The notes: a model not told the origin generated them from the sequence alone. A stretch of DNA of 64,000 nucleotides from Labrenzia sp. VG12 (GCF_002237595.1 NZ_CP022529.1:4804001-4868000), one strand, 5' to 3'; positions 8,913 to 20,207 are shown, numbered from the stretch's first letter. Program-made: numbers and translations.

Positions 8913-10610
8913 TTAGTCGTCGGACTGCTGCTTCAGAGCCGCACCCAGGATGTCGCCGAGGGAGGCGCCGCTGTCGGAGGAGCCGTACTGAGCGACAGCT
9001 TCCTTCTCTTCGGCGATTTCCAGGGCCTTGATCGACACGGTGACCCGGCGGGTCTTCTTGTCGAACTGGGTGATGCGGGCGTCGAACTTGTCGCCAACGG
9101 AGTATTTTTCCGGGCGCTGTTCTTCGCGGTCACGGGAGAGGTCGGCACGACGGATGAACGCGGTCAGGTCGCTGTCTGCGATCTTGACGTCCAGGCCACC
9201 GTCTTTGATTTCGACGACTTCACAGGTGACAACAGAGTTCTTGCGAAGTTCGCCGGCTGCACCGGATTCCATCGGATCGCCGGAGAGCTGCTTGATGCCG
9301 AGGGAGATACGCTCCTTGTCGACGTCAACGTCCAGAACGACGGCCTTGACCATGTCGCCCTTCTTGAACTCTTCGATGACCTGCTCGCCCGGACGGTTCC
9401 AGTCGAGATCGGACAGGTGAACCATGCCGTCCACGTCGCCGTCGAGGCCGATGAACAGGCCGAATTCGGTCTTGTTCTTGACTTCGCCTTCGACTTCGGT
9501 GCCGATCGGGAACTGTTCGGCGAACGCATCCCACGGGTTCTGCAGGGTCTGCTTGAGGCCCAGGGAAATGCGGCGCTTGACCGGATCGACTTCCAGGATC
9601 ATCACTTCGACTTCCTGGGAAGTGGAAACGATCTTGCCCGGATGGACGTTCTTCTTGGTCCAGGACATTTCGGAAACGTGGATCAGGCCTTCGATGCCCG
9701 GCTCCAGCTCAACGAATGCACCATAGTCCGTGATGTTGGTCACGCGGCCGGCAAACTTGGCTTCGATCGGGTATTTGGCTTCGATGCCATCCCACGGATC
9801 GGTTTCCAGCTGCTTCATGCCGAGGCTGATGCGATGCGTTTCCTGGTTGACGCGGATGATCTGCACCTTGACGGTCTGGCCGATGGTGAGAACTTCCGAC
9901 GGATGGTTGATGCGGCGCCACGCGATGTCGGTGACGTGCAGCAGGCCATCGATACCGCCGAGGTCGACGAACGCACCGTAGTCGGTGATGTTCTTGACCA
10001 CACCTTCGACAGTGTGCCCTTCTTCCAGGCTCTGGACCAGTTCCGAACGCTGTTCGGCGCGGGTTTCTTCCAGAACAACACGGCGGGACACGACGATGTT
10101 GCCGCGGCGCTTGTCCATCTTCAGGATCTGGAACGGCTGCGGGGTGTGCATCAGCGGGGTCACGTCGCGCACCGGACGGATGTCCACCTGCGAACGCGGC
10201 AGGAAGGCAACAGCGCCATCCAGATCGACGGTGAAGCCGCCCTTGACCTGGTTGAAAATCTGGCCGTTGACTTTTTCGTTGGCTTCGAAAGCAGCTTCGA
10301 GGCGAACCCAGCTTTCTTCGCGGCGTGCTTTTTCGCGCGACAGAACAGCTTCGCCGAGAGCGTTTTCGACACGCTCCAGGTAAACTTCAACTTCGTCGCC
10401 GACGCCCATTTCGCCGTCGCGGCCTTTCGCGCCGAATTCCTTCAGCGGCACGCGGCCTTCGACCTTCAGGCCGACGTCGATGACGGCGAGGTCTTTTTCG
10501 ATGGCAACGACGGTGCCTTTGACAACAGCACCTTCGTAAAGGTCGTTCTGGACGAAGGACTCTTCGAGAAGAGCCGCAAAATCCTCGGTGGAGGGATTAA
10601 AATCAGTCAA
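8913..10610 (-). CDS. rpsA: 30S ribosomal protein S1
   Basis: This 565-residue protein has six S1 RNA-binding repeats. The clearest are the third and fourth, with VKNITDYGAFVDLGGIDGLL and VTNITDYGAFVELEPGIEGL, each closing with an ISLG(M/L)KQ strand. It brings mRNA to the 30S subunit during initiation. It follows cmk and aroA in the classic aroA-cmk-rpsA order. A 268-bp leader separates it from cmk. Just before its GGAGAAC ribosome-binding site lies a GC-rich hairpin (GGCGCC-TTTT-GGCGC, about 10622-10637), of a kind that could take part in S1 autoregulation; that role is inference. The acidic C-terminus (KQQSDD) is visible. Confidence 0.97.
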   Translation of the reverse strand: MTDFNPSTEDFAALLEESFVQNDLYEGAVVKGTVVAIEKDLAVIDVGLKVEGRVPLKEFGAKGRDGEMGVGDEVEVYLERVENALGEAVLSREKARREESWVRLEAAFEANEKVNGQIFNQVKGGFTVDLDGAVAFLPRSQVDIRPVRDVTPLMHTPQPFQILKMDKRRGNIVVSRRVVLEETRAEQRSELVQSLEEGHTVEGVVKNITDYGAFVDLGGIDGLLHVTDIAWRRINHPSEVLTIGQTVKVQIIRVNQETHRISLGMKQLETDPWDGIEAKYPIEAKFAGRVTNITDYGAFVELEPGIEGLIHVSEMSWTKKNVHPGKIVSTSQEVEVMILEVDPVKRRISLGLKQTLQNPWDAFAEQFPIGTEVEGEVKNKTEFGLFIGLDGDVDGMVHLSDLDWNRPGEQVIEEFKKGDMVKAVVLDVDVDKERISLGIKQLSGDPMESGAAGELRKNSVVTCEVVEIKDGGLDVKIADSDLTAFIRRADLSRDREEQRPEKYSVGDKFDARITQFDKKTRRVTVSIKALEIAEEKEAVAQYGSSDSGASLGDILGAALKQQSDD

Positions 10611-10848
10611 GTCGTTCTCCTGGCGCCTTTTGGCGCGCCGCCGGCGGGTTGGTGTTGCACTCCGGATCGTCTGTCTCCCGGGATCGCGTTTCGCTGATCC
10701 TTCCGCTCAAAAAGCGGGCCGGCGGGGCGGGAGCCGGAAAATCCGGTCTCGTCACAGGGCGCCAGTTGGCGGCGTCCTGCCGAAATTGAGTTTGTTCTTA
10801 GATCAAGAACCAGAGGCCTGCGGCCACTTTGCTCCGGATGCACAAACA

Positions 10849-10871
10849 GGGGCACACCAAGGGTGAGCCCC
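10849..10871 (-). terminator. Possible terminator after cmk
   Basis: On the minus strand GGGGC and GCCCC arms, extended by CAC/GTG pairing, form a hairpin 8 bp after the cmk stop, followed by TGTTTG. The U-tract is weak, so partial read-through into rpsA is likely. Confidence 0.4.
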
Positions 10872-10878
10872 ACGTCCT

Positions 10879-12875
<1,997 letters not shown>

Positions 12876-13082
12876 TCAGGGTCTGGACCCTTGTCGGTTG
12901 TCAAAAGGTGTCACGTCCTATCACGCAGATGCGGCTTCGTCATCTTCTCTGGCCGCATTTCTCCGGTCGAGGAAAGTTCGATGCATGGTGGGCAAGCGTG
13001 GGATAAACCGGTCTGGTGGTTGAAATTTAACCCGCAACGTGCAGAACAATGGGCGAAGTAACGAATTTCCCCCGATTAGCCT

Positions 13083-13111
13083 TTGACAGGGAAACCTCTT
13101 GAGGCTATGGG
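13083..13111 (+). promoter_or_regulatory. Predicted sigma-70 promoter of the FYDLN-type gene
   Basis: TTGACA (13083-13088) and TATGGG (13106-13111) are separated by exactly 17 bp, with the GTG start about 48 bp downstream. Confidence 0.55.
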
Positions 13112-13158
13112 GCTGCCCACTAATTCAAGTCGTCCAATAACTACGAAGGGTGAGCACA

Positions 13159-13551
13159 GTGGCAAAACCTGAACTTGGCACCAAGCGGCTGTGCCCGAGC
13201 TGCGGCGCGAAATACTACGACCTCAACCGGGACCCGATCACGTGCCCGAAATGCGGCACGATCTTCGAGACCGTCATGACCTCCCGTGCCGCCAAGGCGG
13301 CCAAGGCTGAAGAAAAGCCCGAGGATGATGAGGACGAGGACGACGCAGCGGCTCCGGAAATCGTCACGCTGGAAGAAGCGGACGCGGAAGCCGAGGGCGG
13401 CGACGACGTGCCGGACATCGACGGTGATGATGATGTCGAGCTGGATGATGACGACAGCTCGGATGACGACGTCTTCATCGACGACGAGGACGAAGACGAG
13501 GACAGCGTGCCGGGCATCCGCGTCGAGATCGACGAAGACCCGGATCAGTAA
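13159..13551 (+). CDS. FYDLN-acid domain protein (TIGR02300 family)
   Basis: This small protein of about 130 residues has two parts. The N-terminal zinc-ribbon-like domain has cysteine pairs CPSCGAKYYDLN and CPKCGTIFE. The C-terminal tail is very acidic, with long runs of Asp and Glu (about residues 60-130). The family is typical of alphaproteobacteria and its function is not established. The GTG start at 13159 (MAKPELGTK) is preferred, with AAGGG 8 bases upstream; another GTG lies at 13150. It is divergent from aroA and has its own promoter and terminator. Confidence 0.9.
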   Translation: MAKPELGTKRLCPSCGAKYYDLNRDPITCPKCGTIFETVMTSRAAKAAKAEEKPEDDEDEDDAAAPEIVTLEEADAEAEGGDDVPDIDGDDDVELDDDDSSDDDVFIDDEDEDEDSVPGIRVEIDEDPDQ

Positions 13552-13557
13552 GCTATT

Positions 13558-13592
13558 GATCAGGCAGAGTTTTTGCTCTGCCTGATCTTTTC
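13558..13592 (+). terminator. Rho-independent terminator
   Basis: Perfect 12-bp arms GATCAGGCAGAG/CTCTGCCTGATC with a 6-base loop, then TTTTCC, start 7 bp after the FYDLN-type gene. Confidence 0.9.
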
Positions 13593-13701
13593 CACAAGCC
13601 TGGCGGAATTTAGTGCGATTTTCTGCTTGATCTTGTGCGGAGGTGTGACTATAACCCGCCTCCATCGACGCCGGCGACCCAAACCGGCACCAAATGGACT
13701 A

Positions 13702-13777
13702 GGGGCCATAGCTCAGCTGGGAGAGCGCTTCGCTGGCAGCGAAGAGGTCAGGGGTTCGATTCCCCTTGGCTCCACCA
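13702..13777 (+). tRNA. tRNA-Ala, anticodon GGC
   Basis: The acceptor stem GGGGCCA pairs with TGGCTCC (one G-U). A D-arm (AGCTCAGCTGGGAGAGC), an anticodon arm around GGC, a T-arm with GGTTCGATTCC and an encoded CCA are present. Its 3' end is the insertion site of the genomic island; the intact gene is retained on the left side. Confidence 0.97.
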
Positions 13778-13782
13778 TTTCT
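13764..13782 (+). repeat. attL: left attachment repeat of the island
   Basis: CCTTGGCTCCACCATTTCT covers the 3' end of tRNA-Ala plus 5 bases. An exact 19-bp copy occurs at 33365-33383, where no complete tRNA is present. Confidence 0.9.
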
Positions 13783-14036
13783 CTTTAAAAGTTACTGATT
13801 TTTGAGGCCTTTTTGCCAACGCGAAAAATCGGCCCATCATTCAGCCCATCATATTGTAGTGTTTCCACAGCTGCTCCACGATGAGCGCTAAGACGTTCGC
13901 TTGATCTTGCAAACGCAGGAAACAGCAACTAGCCTCATTTCATCACAGGCAGCACATAGCGGCCTAACTATTTTCCCCTGAGCGCAGGACGTGCTTGCTA
14001 ACGACGGACCGAGACGATCGGTTCCTAGGAGGCGGT

Positions 14037-14417
14037 ATGTCTAACGAAGAGCAGTCTTCTCTGTTCCCTGATTCAGGTTTCTCTGAACCGGGCGCGACTT
14101 CCTCAGCAAGGAAGCACTCCAATAAGAACGATACGGGAGATACGCCTCCCAGAAGACAAACACAGGCGAAGCCTGCCAAATCAGTCGATAGCAGGCAAGC
14201 AAAGCCCTCTCCAAAACCAGAGTCGCCTGGTGATGCGGTTTATTTGTCTGACAAACAGGTCGCAAAACGCATTTCCATAAGCAAGGCAACTGTTTGGCGC
14301 TGGGCCAAGAGCAATCCGGACTTCCCGAAGCCCATCGTCTTTTCCAAGGGTGTCACCCGGTGGAGCCTGGACGATCTTCTTGTCTTTGAAGCGCGCAGGA
14401 AGGGGGAAGCGAAATGA
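14037..14417 (+). CDS. AlpA-family DNA-binding protein (possible excisionase)
   Basis: The ATG at 14037 has AGGAGG a few bases upstream. About 126 residues: a polar, low-complexity N-terminal half, then an AlpA-like winged-helix domain with VYLSDKQVAKRISISKATVW, RWAKSNPDFPKPIVF and TRWSLDDLL. Such proteins act as excisionases or activators of integrase genes in islands. It is the first island gene after attL and overlaps the next gene by 4 bases. Confidence 0.8.
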   Translation: MSNEEQSSLFPDSGFSEPGATSSARKHSNKNDTGDTPPRRQTQAKPAKSVDSRQAKPSPKPESPGDAVYLSDKQVAKRISISKATVWRWAKSNPDFPKPIVFSKGVTRWSLDDLLVFEARRKGEAK

Positions 14418-14869
14418 CTTCCCCACCTGAAAGAAAACCCAAACGCCGCAAGAACCTAAAGAGCAGTCGAATTGCGCGCGCAAACTGGTTCTATACCCGT
14501 CCGGAAACGTGGAAACTCTTTGGCATTTGCCCAAACACGCTGAGAAACTGGGAGGCACAGGGACTGAAGCCAATTGAGCCCGAAGGCAGACTTTTTCTGG
14601 GCTCTGACTTGAATGCGTTTCATTCAAGGCGCCGCAAGCAAGTCAAAAATCCTTGTGCTTCCCATGAGGTTTTCTGCACGGCTTGCAAATCAACCCATTC
14701 GTTGCTGAACGAGCCTTTCAAGGAAGACCCTCTTAGTCGTTTTACCAGCCGTGTTGCCTTGACTTGTCCGAACACGGGGAAACTCTGCAGTTCGTTTGTG
14801 CGCAAGACTGTTCTGGACGAATTGAGACAAAGGCTGGAATCCAAATCCAGTTCGGAGACTCCCGATTAA
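14414..14869 (+). CDS. Helix-turn-helix protein of the integrase module, function unknown
   Basis: This 151-residue protein has a basic N-terminus (KPKRRKNLKSSR). A MerR-like HTH follows: TRPETWKLFGICPNTLRNWE, then GLKPIEPEGRLFLGSDLNAF. The C-terminal part has Cys pairs (CTACK and further Cys near FTSRVALTCP and KLCSS) that could bind zinc. It lies between the AlpA-like gene and the integrase gene with 4-base and 61-base junctions, so it probably assists recombination; that is inference. I do not recognise a named family. Confidence 0.6.
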   Translation: MTSPPERKPKRRKNLKSSRIARANWFYTRPETWKLFGICPNTLRNWEAQGLKPIEPEGRLFLGSDLNAFHSRRRKQVKNPCASHEVFCTACKSTHSLLNEPFKEDPLSRFTSRVALTCPNTGKLCSSFVRKTVLDELRQRLESKSSSETPD

Positions 14870-14930
14870 GGAGTCTCCGCAACCATCACTCCAATTGCGT
14901 GATCTCCATAGTTTCAGGAAAGGTCCGTTC

Positions 14931-16022
14931 ATGCAGACCGAAAACGCTTGGGCGCTCTACCACTATCAGCAGCACATGAAAGAGGCGAAAGGATTGGACG
15001 CCAAGACCATCGACGCACGTCTGCGCCATGTCCGTCATTTCGAGGCGGCCCTACAGGGAAGACTGTTTCGAAACCTCACGAGAAACGACATAAGTCGCTA
15101 CAAATCTGGCTTGATTGAGCCTGATTGCGCCAAAGCGCAAAACAGCGACAAGAAGGCTGCTGCAACGGTTGTTCAGATGTGCCGGAACCTGAAGTATTTT
15201 CTCAACTGGTTGCTGAACCAAAAGTCTTATCGTTCCATGGACAGAACCCTGCCAGACTATTGCGAGCCCCCGAGACGGCAAGTCGCTCTTGCAAGAGCGA
15301 AAAGAGAAAAGCATGTCCCAACCATAGGTGAAATCCTGACGCTGCTCTCAAGCATGCCGACAATGACAACTTGTCAACGAAGGGATCGCGCCGTTGTTGC
15401 TTTTTTGGTTTTGACGGGTGTTCGTGATGGCGCGCTGGTCAGCTTGCGTCTGAAGCATATTGACCTTGAGGAGAGGCGCGTGTTCCAGGACGCCAATGAA
15501 GTCAACACAAAAGCCTCAAAAACAATACCGGTGTTTTGGTTTCCGGTGGACGAGGCATTCCAAAAAATCGTGATTGATTGGGTGCTTGAACGACGCGCTG
15601 TGGCAGTGTCCGAGGAAGAGCCGCTATTCCCTCGATCACCTAGCGCCCTGCCTGGGCATACGCCAGAGGATTGGTTTTGGACAACAGCTGCTCCGGTGCG
15701 AAAGATTCTGAAGACCGCGACGAAGCGAGCCGGCATGTCCTACTTCGTGCCTCACTCCATTCGTTCCACGCTGGCGAGGCAGTTTGATCAGATCTCACGC
15801 ACATGGGAGGAGCGAAAGGCGCTCAGTCAAAACCTTGGCCACGAACATATTCGCACGACGGAAGAACACTATGGGAAGTTGGATCTTGAGCGGCAACGAG
15901 AACTCATAGAAGGTTTGCACAACCGTCCAGATATGAGTGACTTTGAAATGCTTTCGCAAAGGTTCACCAATGCTAACGCTGAGAGACGGGAGATGGCACT
16001 CAAGGTGTTGGAATTGAAGTAA
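14931..16022 (+). CDS. Tyrosine recombinase/integrase (left-end island integrase)
   Basis: About 363 residues. The ATG at 14931 follows AGGAAAGG. The N-terminal SAM-like DNA-binding domain (to about residue 110) is followed by the catalytic domain with the conserved set: Arg in TGVRDGALVSL, Lys in VNTKASKTIPV, H-x-x-R in PHSIRSTLA, His in LGHEHIRT, and the nucleophile Tyr in EEHYGKLD. It should cut and rejoin DNA at an att site. It differs in domain layout from the P4-type integrase at the right end, lacking the DUF4102-like N-terminus. Confidence 0.88.
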   Translation: MQTENAWALYHYQQHMKEAKGLDAKTIDARLRHVRHFEAALQGRLFRNLTRNDISRYKSGLIEPDCAKAQNSDKKAAATVVQMCRNLKYFLNWLLNQKSYRSMDRTLPDYCEPPRRQVALARAKREKHVPTIGEILTLLSSMPTMTTCQRRDRAVVAFLVLTGVRDGALVSLRLKHIDLEERRVFQDANEVNTKASKTIPVFWFPVDEAFQKIVIDWVLERRAVAVSEEEPLFPRSPSALPGHTPEDWFWTTAAPVRKILKTATKRAGMSYFVPHSIRSTLARQFDQISRTWEERKALSQNLGHEHIRTTEEHYGKLDLERQRELIEGLHNRPDMSDFEMLSQRFTNANAERREMALKVLELK

Positions 16023-16399
16023 TTGTGAAAACGACATGGCAGTCGCGGAATGCTGCAAGTTGCAAGTAATTTGTAGCATATAAGATCGGTAAAGCAGTAT
16101 TGTTAATTATCAAAGCGCCAGCAAGCTGAAAGATCAATTTCCTAAATTTTGATTTACTTGTGCCGAGATGTATTTGAACAGTGTTGCCTAATAGGTCTTG
16201 CGGCTTTGGCCCCTTGAGCCTGTTCTGGGGTAAAGCGGCGTGCAAGTTTACCGCGGTCTTGGTGGCTCACGCCTATCCCGTTGCACCAACACCGCAGCTT
16301 CACTGCGCGATCCTCTGTTCGAGCTTGCATAAACGAGTTGGGTGTTAAATTCTTGGCCTCGCACACTTCTTCAACGGTCAAGAGGACGCCTATTCGACA
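16023..16399. other. Intergenic region without a supported gene
   Basis: This AT-rich stretch lies between the left integrase and the patatin-like gene. A 75-codon minus-strand frame (16154-16381) has no recognisable domain and no good ribosome-binding site. No clear terminator is seen. Confidence 0.5.
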
Positions 16400-17572
16400 A
16401 TGAGACCCTTTGGATTCGTCTGCTGTGCTTTGATGCTCGGTTTTGGCGCTGGGTGTTCGGGTCTGGCCTATACACCAGTCCCGGACATCCTTGTGAACCG
16501 GGTTGAGGTGTCAGGGTATGAAGGCACTGCTATACGCGTTGATCCCGATACCAGCCCCCAAATCCTGACAAGTCACTTTGAAACGGCGTACCGACAGCTT
16601 GCGCGCCATGGACATCGTGGTCCCTTTGATATTTTGTCTGTTTCCGGCGGCGGAGAATACGGTGCTTTTGGAGCCGGCTTTCTGGTCGGTTGGAGCGAAC
16701 GTGGTACACGGCCAGACTTTGAAGCTGTGACTGGGATCAGTACGGGAGCATTGATCGCACCTTTTGCATTCTTGGGTCCCAAATACGACCCGCAGCTTCA
16801 GGAGGTCTATACGACGATCTCCAAGAAAGATGTGTTCTCAACGTCGCCTGTCGCAGGCCTTTTGTTCGGCAACGCGCTCGCCAGCTCTGCTCCGCTCGAG
16901 CGCACGATCCGCCGCTATGCGACCGAGCCGTTCATTGCCGAAATAGCAGAAGAACACCGCAAGGGACGGCGCCTTTTGATCGGAACCACCAATCTGGACG
17001 ACGGCAAGCCTGTTGTCTGGGACATTGGCGCGATTGCCGCATCTGACTCAGCAACGAAACAGGACCTCATTGTCTCCATACTGTTGGCCTCTGCTTCCAT
17101 TCCAGTCGCCTTGCCACCCGTGGAGATATCGGTGGAGACCGGCGGGGAGGTCTTTACGGAACTTCATGCCGATGGCGGCACATCGACACAAGTCTTTGCC
17201 TATCCGCCCTCTATACGTTTGCCGAGCGTCGCACGCCGTGCCGGGATCACCGGACACCACCGTGTCTACATGATTACCAACGCCAAACTCGCACCGGACC
17301 GGAAACCCGCCAAGAACTCCGTGCTGGGCATTGCCGAGGCCAGCGTCACCTCCGTGTTAAATGGTCAGCGGCTTGGCGATGCCTATCGCATCTATGCTGC
17401 AACCCACAGGGATGGCGCGCAGTTCAGACAAGTGGCCATTGGGCAAGATTTTACCCAGGAGCCTTCAGAGCCCTTTGACACCCGTTTCATGCAGACGCTT
17501 TTTGAGTACGGACGGGAGACTGCAAGAGATCCGGATCCGTGGCGGTCGCGGCCATTGGGATTGGCCCGGTAG
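16400..17572 (+). CDS. Patatin-like phospholipase, lipoprotein
   Basis: This 390-residue protein has a lipoprotein signal ending LGFGAGC (lipidated Cys at about residue 19). The patatin fold shows the oxyanion loop SVSGGGEYGAFGAGFL, the nucleophile elbow GISTG near residue 114, and the second dyad residue in DGG near residue 258. It is predicted to be an acyl hydrolase anchored in a membrane facing the periplasm, acting on phospholipids or related acyl esters. A short NTF2-like gene follows. Other patatin-like proteins are toxins or lipases; nothing here suggests secretion by a dedicated system. Confidence 0.85.
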   Translation: MRPFGFVCCALMLGFGAGCSGLAYTPVPDILVNRVEVSGYEGTAIRVDPDTSPQILTSHFETAYRQLARHGHRGPFDILSVSGGGEYGAFGAGFLVGWSERGTRPDFEAVTGISTGALIAPFAFLGPKYDPQLQEVYTTISKKDVFSTSPVAGLLFGNALASSAPLERTIRRYATEPFIAEIAEEHRKGRRLLIGTTNLDDGKPVVWDIGAIAASDSATKQDLIVSILLASASIPVALPPVEISVETGGEVFTELHADGGTSTQVFAYPPSIRLPSVARRAGITGHHRVYMITNAKLAPDRKPAKNSVLGIAEASVTSVLNGQRLGDAYRIYAATHRDGAQFRQVAIGQDFTQEPSEPFDTRFMQTLFEYGRETARDPDPWRSRPLGLAR

Positions 17573-17634
17573 TTGTCAGGGAGAGGCTATTCGCGCAATG
17601 AGCAGCGCCAATTGGGAACATGAACGGAGAGAGT

Positions 17635-17961
17635 ATGCGGTTTTCTGAGAAATGGCAGACGGCATTTGAGGCCAGAGACAGGCCCGCCTTTTGCAACTTG
17701 ATTGATGATGACTTTGAATTTATCCGGCACTTGTCCGGGACTGCGCTGGGCAAGGAAGAGATCATCAATATCTGGACCAAGGACGGGCCGCGCCCGGAAC
17801 GGCGGGACTACAGAATAGTCTACGAGAATGATGAGCTCCTCGTTTCTCACCAGTTTATTCACTTTCCCAACGGCTCTTCCGAGTCTGTTCTGGTGGTCAT
17901 GCTTTTGAAAAACGGCAAACTTACCCGAATGGAAACGGGGGCAACGCCAATGCCCTCATGA
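17635..17961 (+). CDS. NTF2/SnoaL-like protein
   Basis: This protein of about 108 residues begins MRFSEKWQTAFEARDRPAF, a pattern of small nuclear-transport-factor-2-like proteins, and ends with the VVMLLKNGKLTRMETG strand typical of the fold. The ATG at 17635 follows GGAGA; another in-frame ATG is at 17620. It might bind a small molecule or be a minor enzyme. It is 62 bp after the patatin-like gene and probably co-transcribed. No catalytic motif is clear. Confidence 0.65.
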   Translation: MRFSEKWQTAFEARDRPAFCNLIDDDFEFIRHLSGTALGKEEIINIWTKDGPRPERRDYRIVYENDELLVSHQFIHFPNGSSESVLVVMLLKNGKLTRMETGATPMPS

Positions 17962-18048
17962 GCGCTGGGCAGCTATCATCGGTGGAAGAGTTGACTTGAA
18001 ATTGTATCCGCCAACTGGCCGCCCATATAACAATCTCTCCGGGCACAG

Positions 18049-19134
18049 GTGGAAGCACATTCTAATTCTGGAGGCGATCGACCTTTGGGTGACTTGATAC
18101 TCAACATCCAACTTGAAAAACTTCTATGGATTGTGGTGGTTCTGACCGTTGTGATTACACGGTCCTGGCTAGCGCGCGGCTGCGTGGCCGTTCTGTCCCA
18201 CCTTGCGTGCCAATTCGATCTAACGCTCAGCGATCAAGCAAAACAGCGGCTTGCGGCCCCGATGAGCTTGTTGCTTGTGAACACGGTGGTGCTGTTCGCA
18301 TTCACTGTCCTTAAGATCTCCGGACCTTACAGTCCCGTTCTGCTGCGGTTGCTTCAGACAACCACCATCTTATCGCTTTTTGTTGTGCTATATGTTTCGG
18401 CCTTGCTGGTGGCTGAGAACTTCAACCAACGACTATCAGCAGACCAAGTGGCCCAGAATAATTGGTTAGCACAAATCGTCCGGTTCATTGTCGTGTTCTT
18501 GGCATTTGTGGTGGCTCTGAAGATCTGGGGCGTTGACTTGGGCCCTGCCCTGACGGGCCTTGGGCTTGCAGGCGCGGCTGTTGCATTTGCTGCACAGGAC
18601 CTCATTCAGAATCTCATCGCAGGATTGACCAACAATGGTGAGCGGAGATTCCGAGCCGGCGACTGGATCCGGCTTGAAGATGGGACAGAGGGAACGGTCG
18701 AGAAAATCGACCTTCGCTCGACAACGATCCGTCGGTTCGACAAGGCGCCCATTCACATTCCGAATGCCAAGCTTGCCGGCAGTTCGCTTACAAATTTCGC
18801 GCAAAGGCCGATGCGGCGCATAAAATGGGAGATAGACCTTACCTACCAGACAAGGCCTGAGGTAATAGAAGAAATCTGTACTGCCATTCGCGACTACGTC
18901 GATGCGGCAGAGGGTTTCGTGCAGTCGAACCAGGTTCCCGTTTCAGTCTTTGCTCATTCTTTCAAAGAGTCGTCGATTTCCGTTCTGATTGACTGTTTTG
19001 TGATAGGAACCGACAGGGAAGTGTACCGCCAAGCCTGCCACAGTCTGCTCTTGGAGATCATGCGCATTGTCGAGCAGAACGGCGCCTCGTTCGCCTATCC
19101 GACCAGGTCCCTCTACATGGAACCACCCGCATAA
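18049..19134 (+). CDS. MscS-family mechanosensitive channel
   Basis: About 361 residues from GTG 18049. A TTG at 18085, 10 bases after a GGAGG, would give a better-spaced start at MGDLILNIQ. About five membrane segments are present. The pore helix region GLAGAAVAFAAQDLIQNLIAG is the MscS TM3 signature and is followed by the beta domain with FRAGDWIRLEDGTEGTVEKI. It would open under membrane tension to release solutes. It lies in an island block of membrane proteins (DUF883-like, holin-like, AI-2E-type permease), pointing to an osmotic or envelope stress role. Confidence 0.88.
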   Translation: MEAHSNSGGDRPLGDLILNIQLEKLLWIVVVLTVVITRSWLARGCVAVLSHLACQFDLTLSDQAKQRLAAPMSLLLVNTVVLFAFTVLKISGPYSPVLLRLLQTTTILSLFVVLYVSALLVAENFNQRLSADQVAQNNWLAQIVRFIVVFLAFVVALKIWGVDLGPALTGLGLAGAAVAFAAQDLIQNLIAGLTNNGERRFRAGDWIRLEDGTEGTVEKIDLRSTTIRRFDKAPIHIPNAKLAGSSLTNFAQRPMRRIKWEIDLTYQTRPEVIEEICTAIRDYVDAAEGFVQSNQVPVSVFAHSFKESSISVLIDCFVIGTDREVYRQACHSLLLEIMRIVEQNGASFAYPTRSLYMEPPA

Positions 19135-19294
19135 CTCTGCTGGTGTAGAGGCCAGATTGTGATTGTGTCCGATCTGTTCGAAGCCCGTTCCGACCTGCCG
19201 TCGACCTTGACCAGCACATAGGTCAAGACCTGAGAAATTCTATTCAGCCAAGTCATCCTGCGGTACTGTTTTGATGTCAGAAAAGGAAGTAACC

Positions 19295-19579
19295 ATGCCT
19301 GCTGCCGATGATCTCAGGAACGAGATAAATCACCTGAAAAAAGATGCGGATGCATCAAAAACAAGGTCTCGAAAACGCCGGCCAAAGAAGGCTACTCCTG
19401 AAGAAGACGCACCTACCGAACCGCAGCTTGACGCAAGTGGGATGGATCTTGATGAACTCTCTCAAAGGTTGAGTGAATTGGTTAACGACGCTGAGGATGA
19501 CATCCGCCGGAATCCGCTCATCGCTGTTGCGGGAGCGTTTGCCCTTGGACTGGTTGTTGGTTCGATTCTGCGGCGCTAG
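19295..19579 (+). CDS. DUF883/ElaB-like membrane-anchored protein
   Basis: The ATG at 19295 follows GGAAGTAACC. About 94 residues: a charged helical part with KKDADASKTRSRKRRPKK, an acidic middle, then one C-terminal membrane helix (NPLIAVAGAFALGLVVGSIL) ending in RR, as in ElaB/YqjD proteins, some of which associate with ribosomes at the inner membrane. It is followed after 9 bp by the holin-like gene, the usual partner order (YqjD-YqjE-like). Confidence 0.75.
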   Translation: MPAADDLRNEINHLKKDADASKTRSRKRRPKKATPEEDAPTEPQLDASGMDLDELSQRLSELVNDAEDDIRRNPLIAVAGAFALGLVVGSILRR

Positions 19580-19588
19580 GAGGACGGT

Positions 19589-20080
19589 ATGGACAGCATT
19601 GTGCGGACGATGCGTATTATCTGGCGCGCCGAGCTTCTGATCGTTGAGGCAAAGGTTCGCGTTGCCGTCAGGCAAATAGGTGCAACGGCTTTTGCTGCGC
19701 TTGTTGGTGTTTTTGGACTTGGCATGCTCAACGTTGCCGGCTTTTTTGCTCTGCAGGAGGCATGGGGCTCGGTTTACGCCGCACTGGGCGTTGCCGCTGT
19801 CGACTTGCTCTTAGCGGTTCTGGTGTTGGTATGGGCATCGCGGCTGTCCACTGGTGCCGAGTTGGAGCTTGCGCGTGAGGTTCGGGATGCCGGTATTCAA
19901 GAACTGGAAGCCAAGGCAGATCATATACAAGAAGAGGTCGAAGCTGTCCGGGACGAGTTGCTTGCACTCAAGGACAGTCTGCTGACTTTTTCCAGGAACC
20001 CCAGGGATGCTGCGATTAACAACCTCTTGGCACCGCTGCTGACCTTGTTGATAAAAACATTGTCAAAACGAAAAGATTGA
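19589..20080 (+). CDS. Phage holin superfamily III-like/YqjE-like membrane protein
   Basis: This 163-residue protein has two membrane helices (about residues 30-55 and 62-85) followed by a long charged coiled-coil-like tail (ELEAKADHIQEEVEAVRDEL). Such proteins are annotated as holin-like but usually pair with DUF883 proteins in non-phage loci. GGAGG lies just upstream of the ATG. Function is unknown beyond membrane association. Confidence 0.7.
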   Translation: MDSIVRTMRIIWRAELLIVEAKVRVAVRQIGATAFAALVGVFGLGMLNVAGFFALQEAWGSVYAALGVAAVDLLLAVLVLVWASRLSTGAELELAREVRDAGIQELEAKADHIQEEVEAVRDELLALKDSLLTFSRNPRDAAINNLLAPLLTLLIKTLSKRKD

Positions 20081-20207
20081 GCGGGCGGAAGGGATAAAGG
20101 GTCGTGGGCAGTTTATGGTCCGACCGAAGTACAGCTTTGAGGTGAACTGTAGCGCAATGGTCGGATCGTCACCACGGTTTTTGGCTGCTGCTCAAATTTG
20201 CGCTGCT

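Noticed and set aside
8898..10697. Plus-strand frame of 599 codons opposite rpsA
   Set aside because: It is antisense to a certain S1 gene; the open frame follows from the high-GC codon pattern and shows no domain.
16154..16381. Minus-strand frame of 75 codons in the island
   Set aside because: No domain, no convincing ribosome-binding site and Arg/Gln-rich chance composition; left as intergenic.
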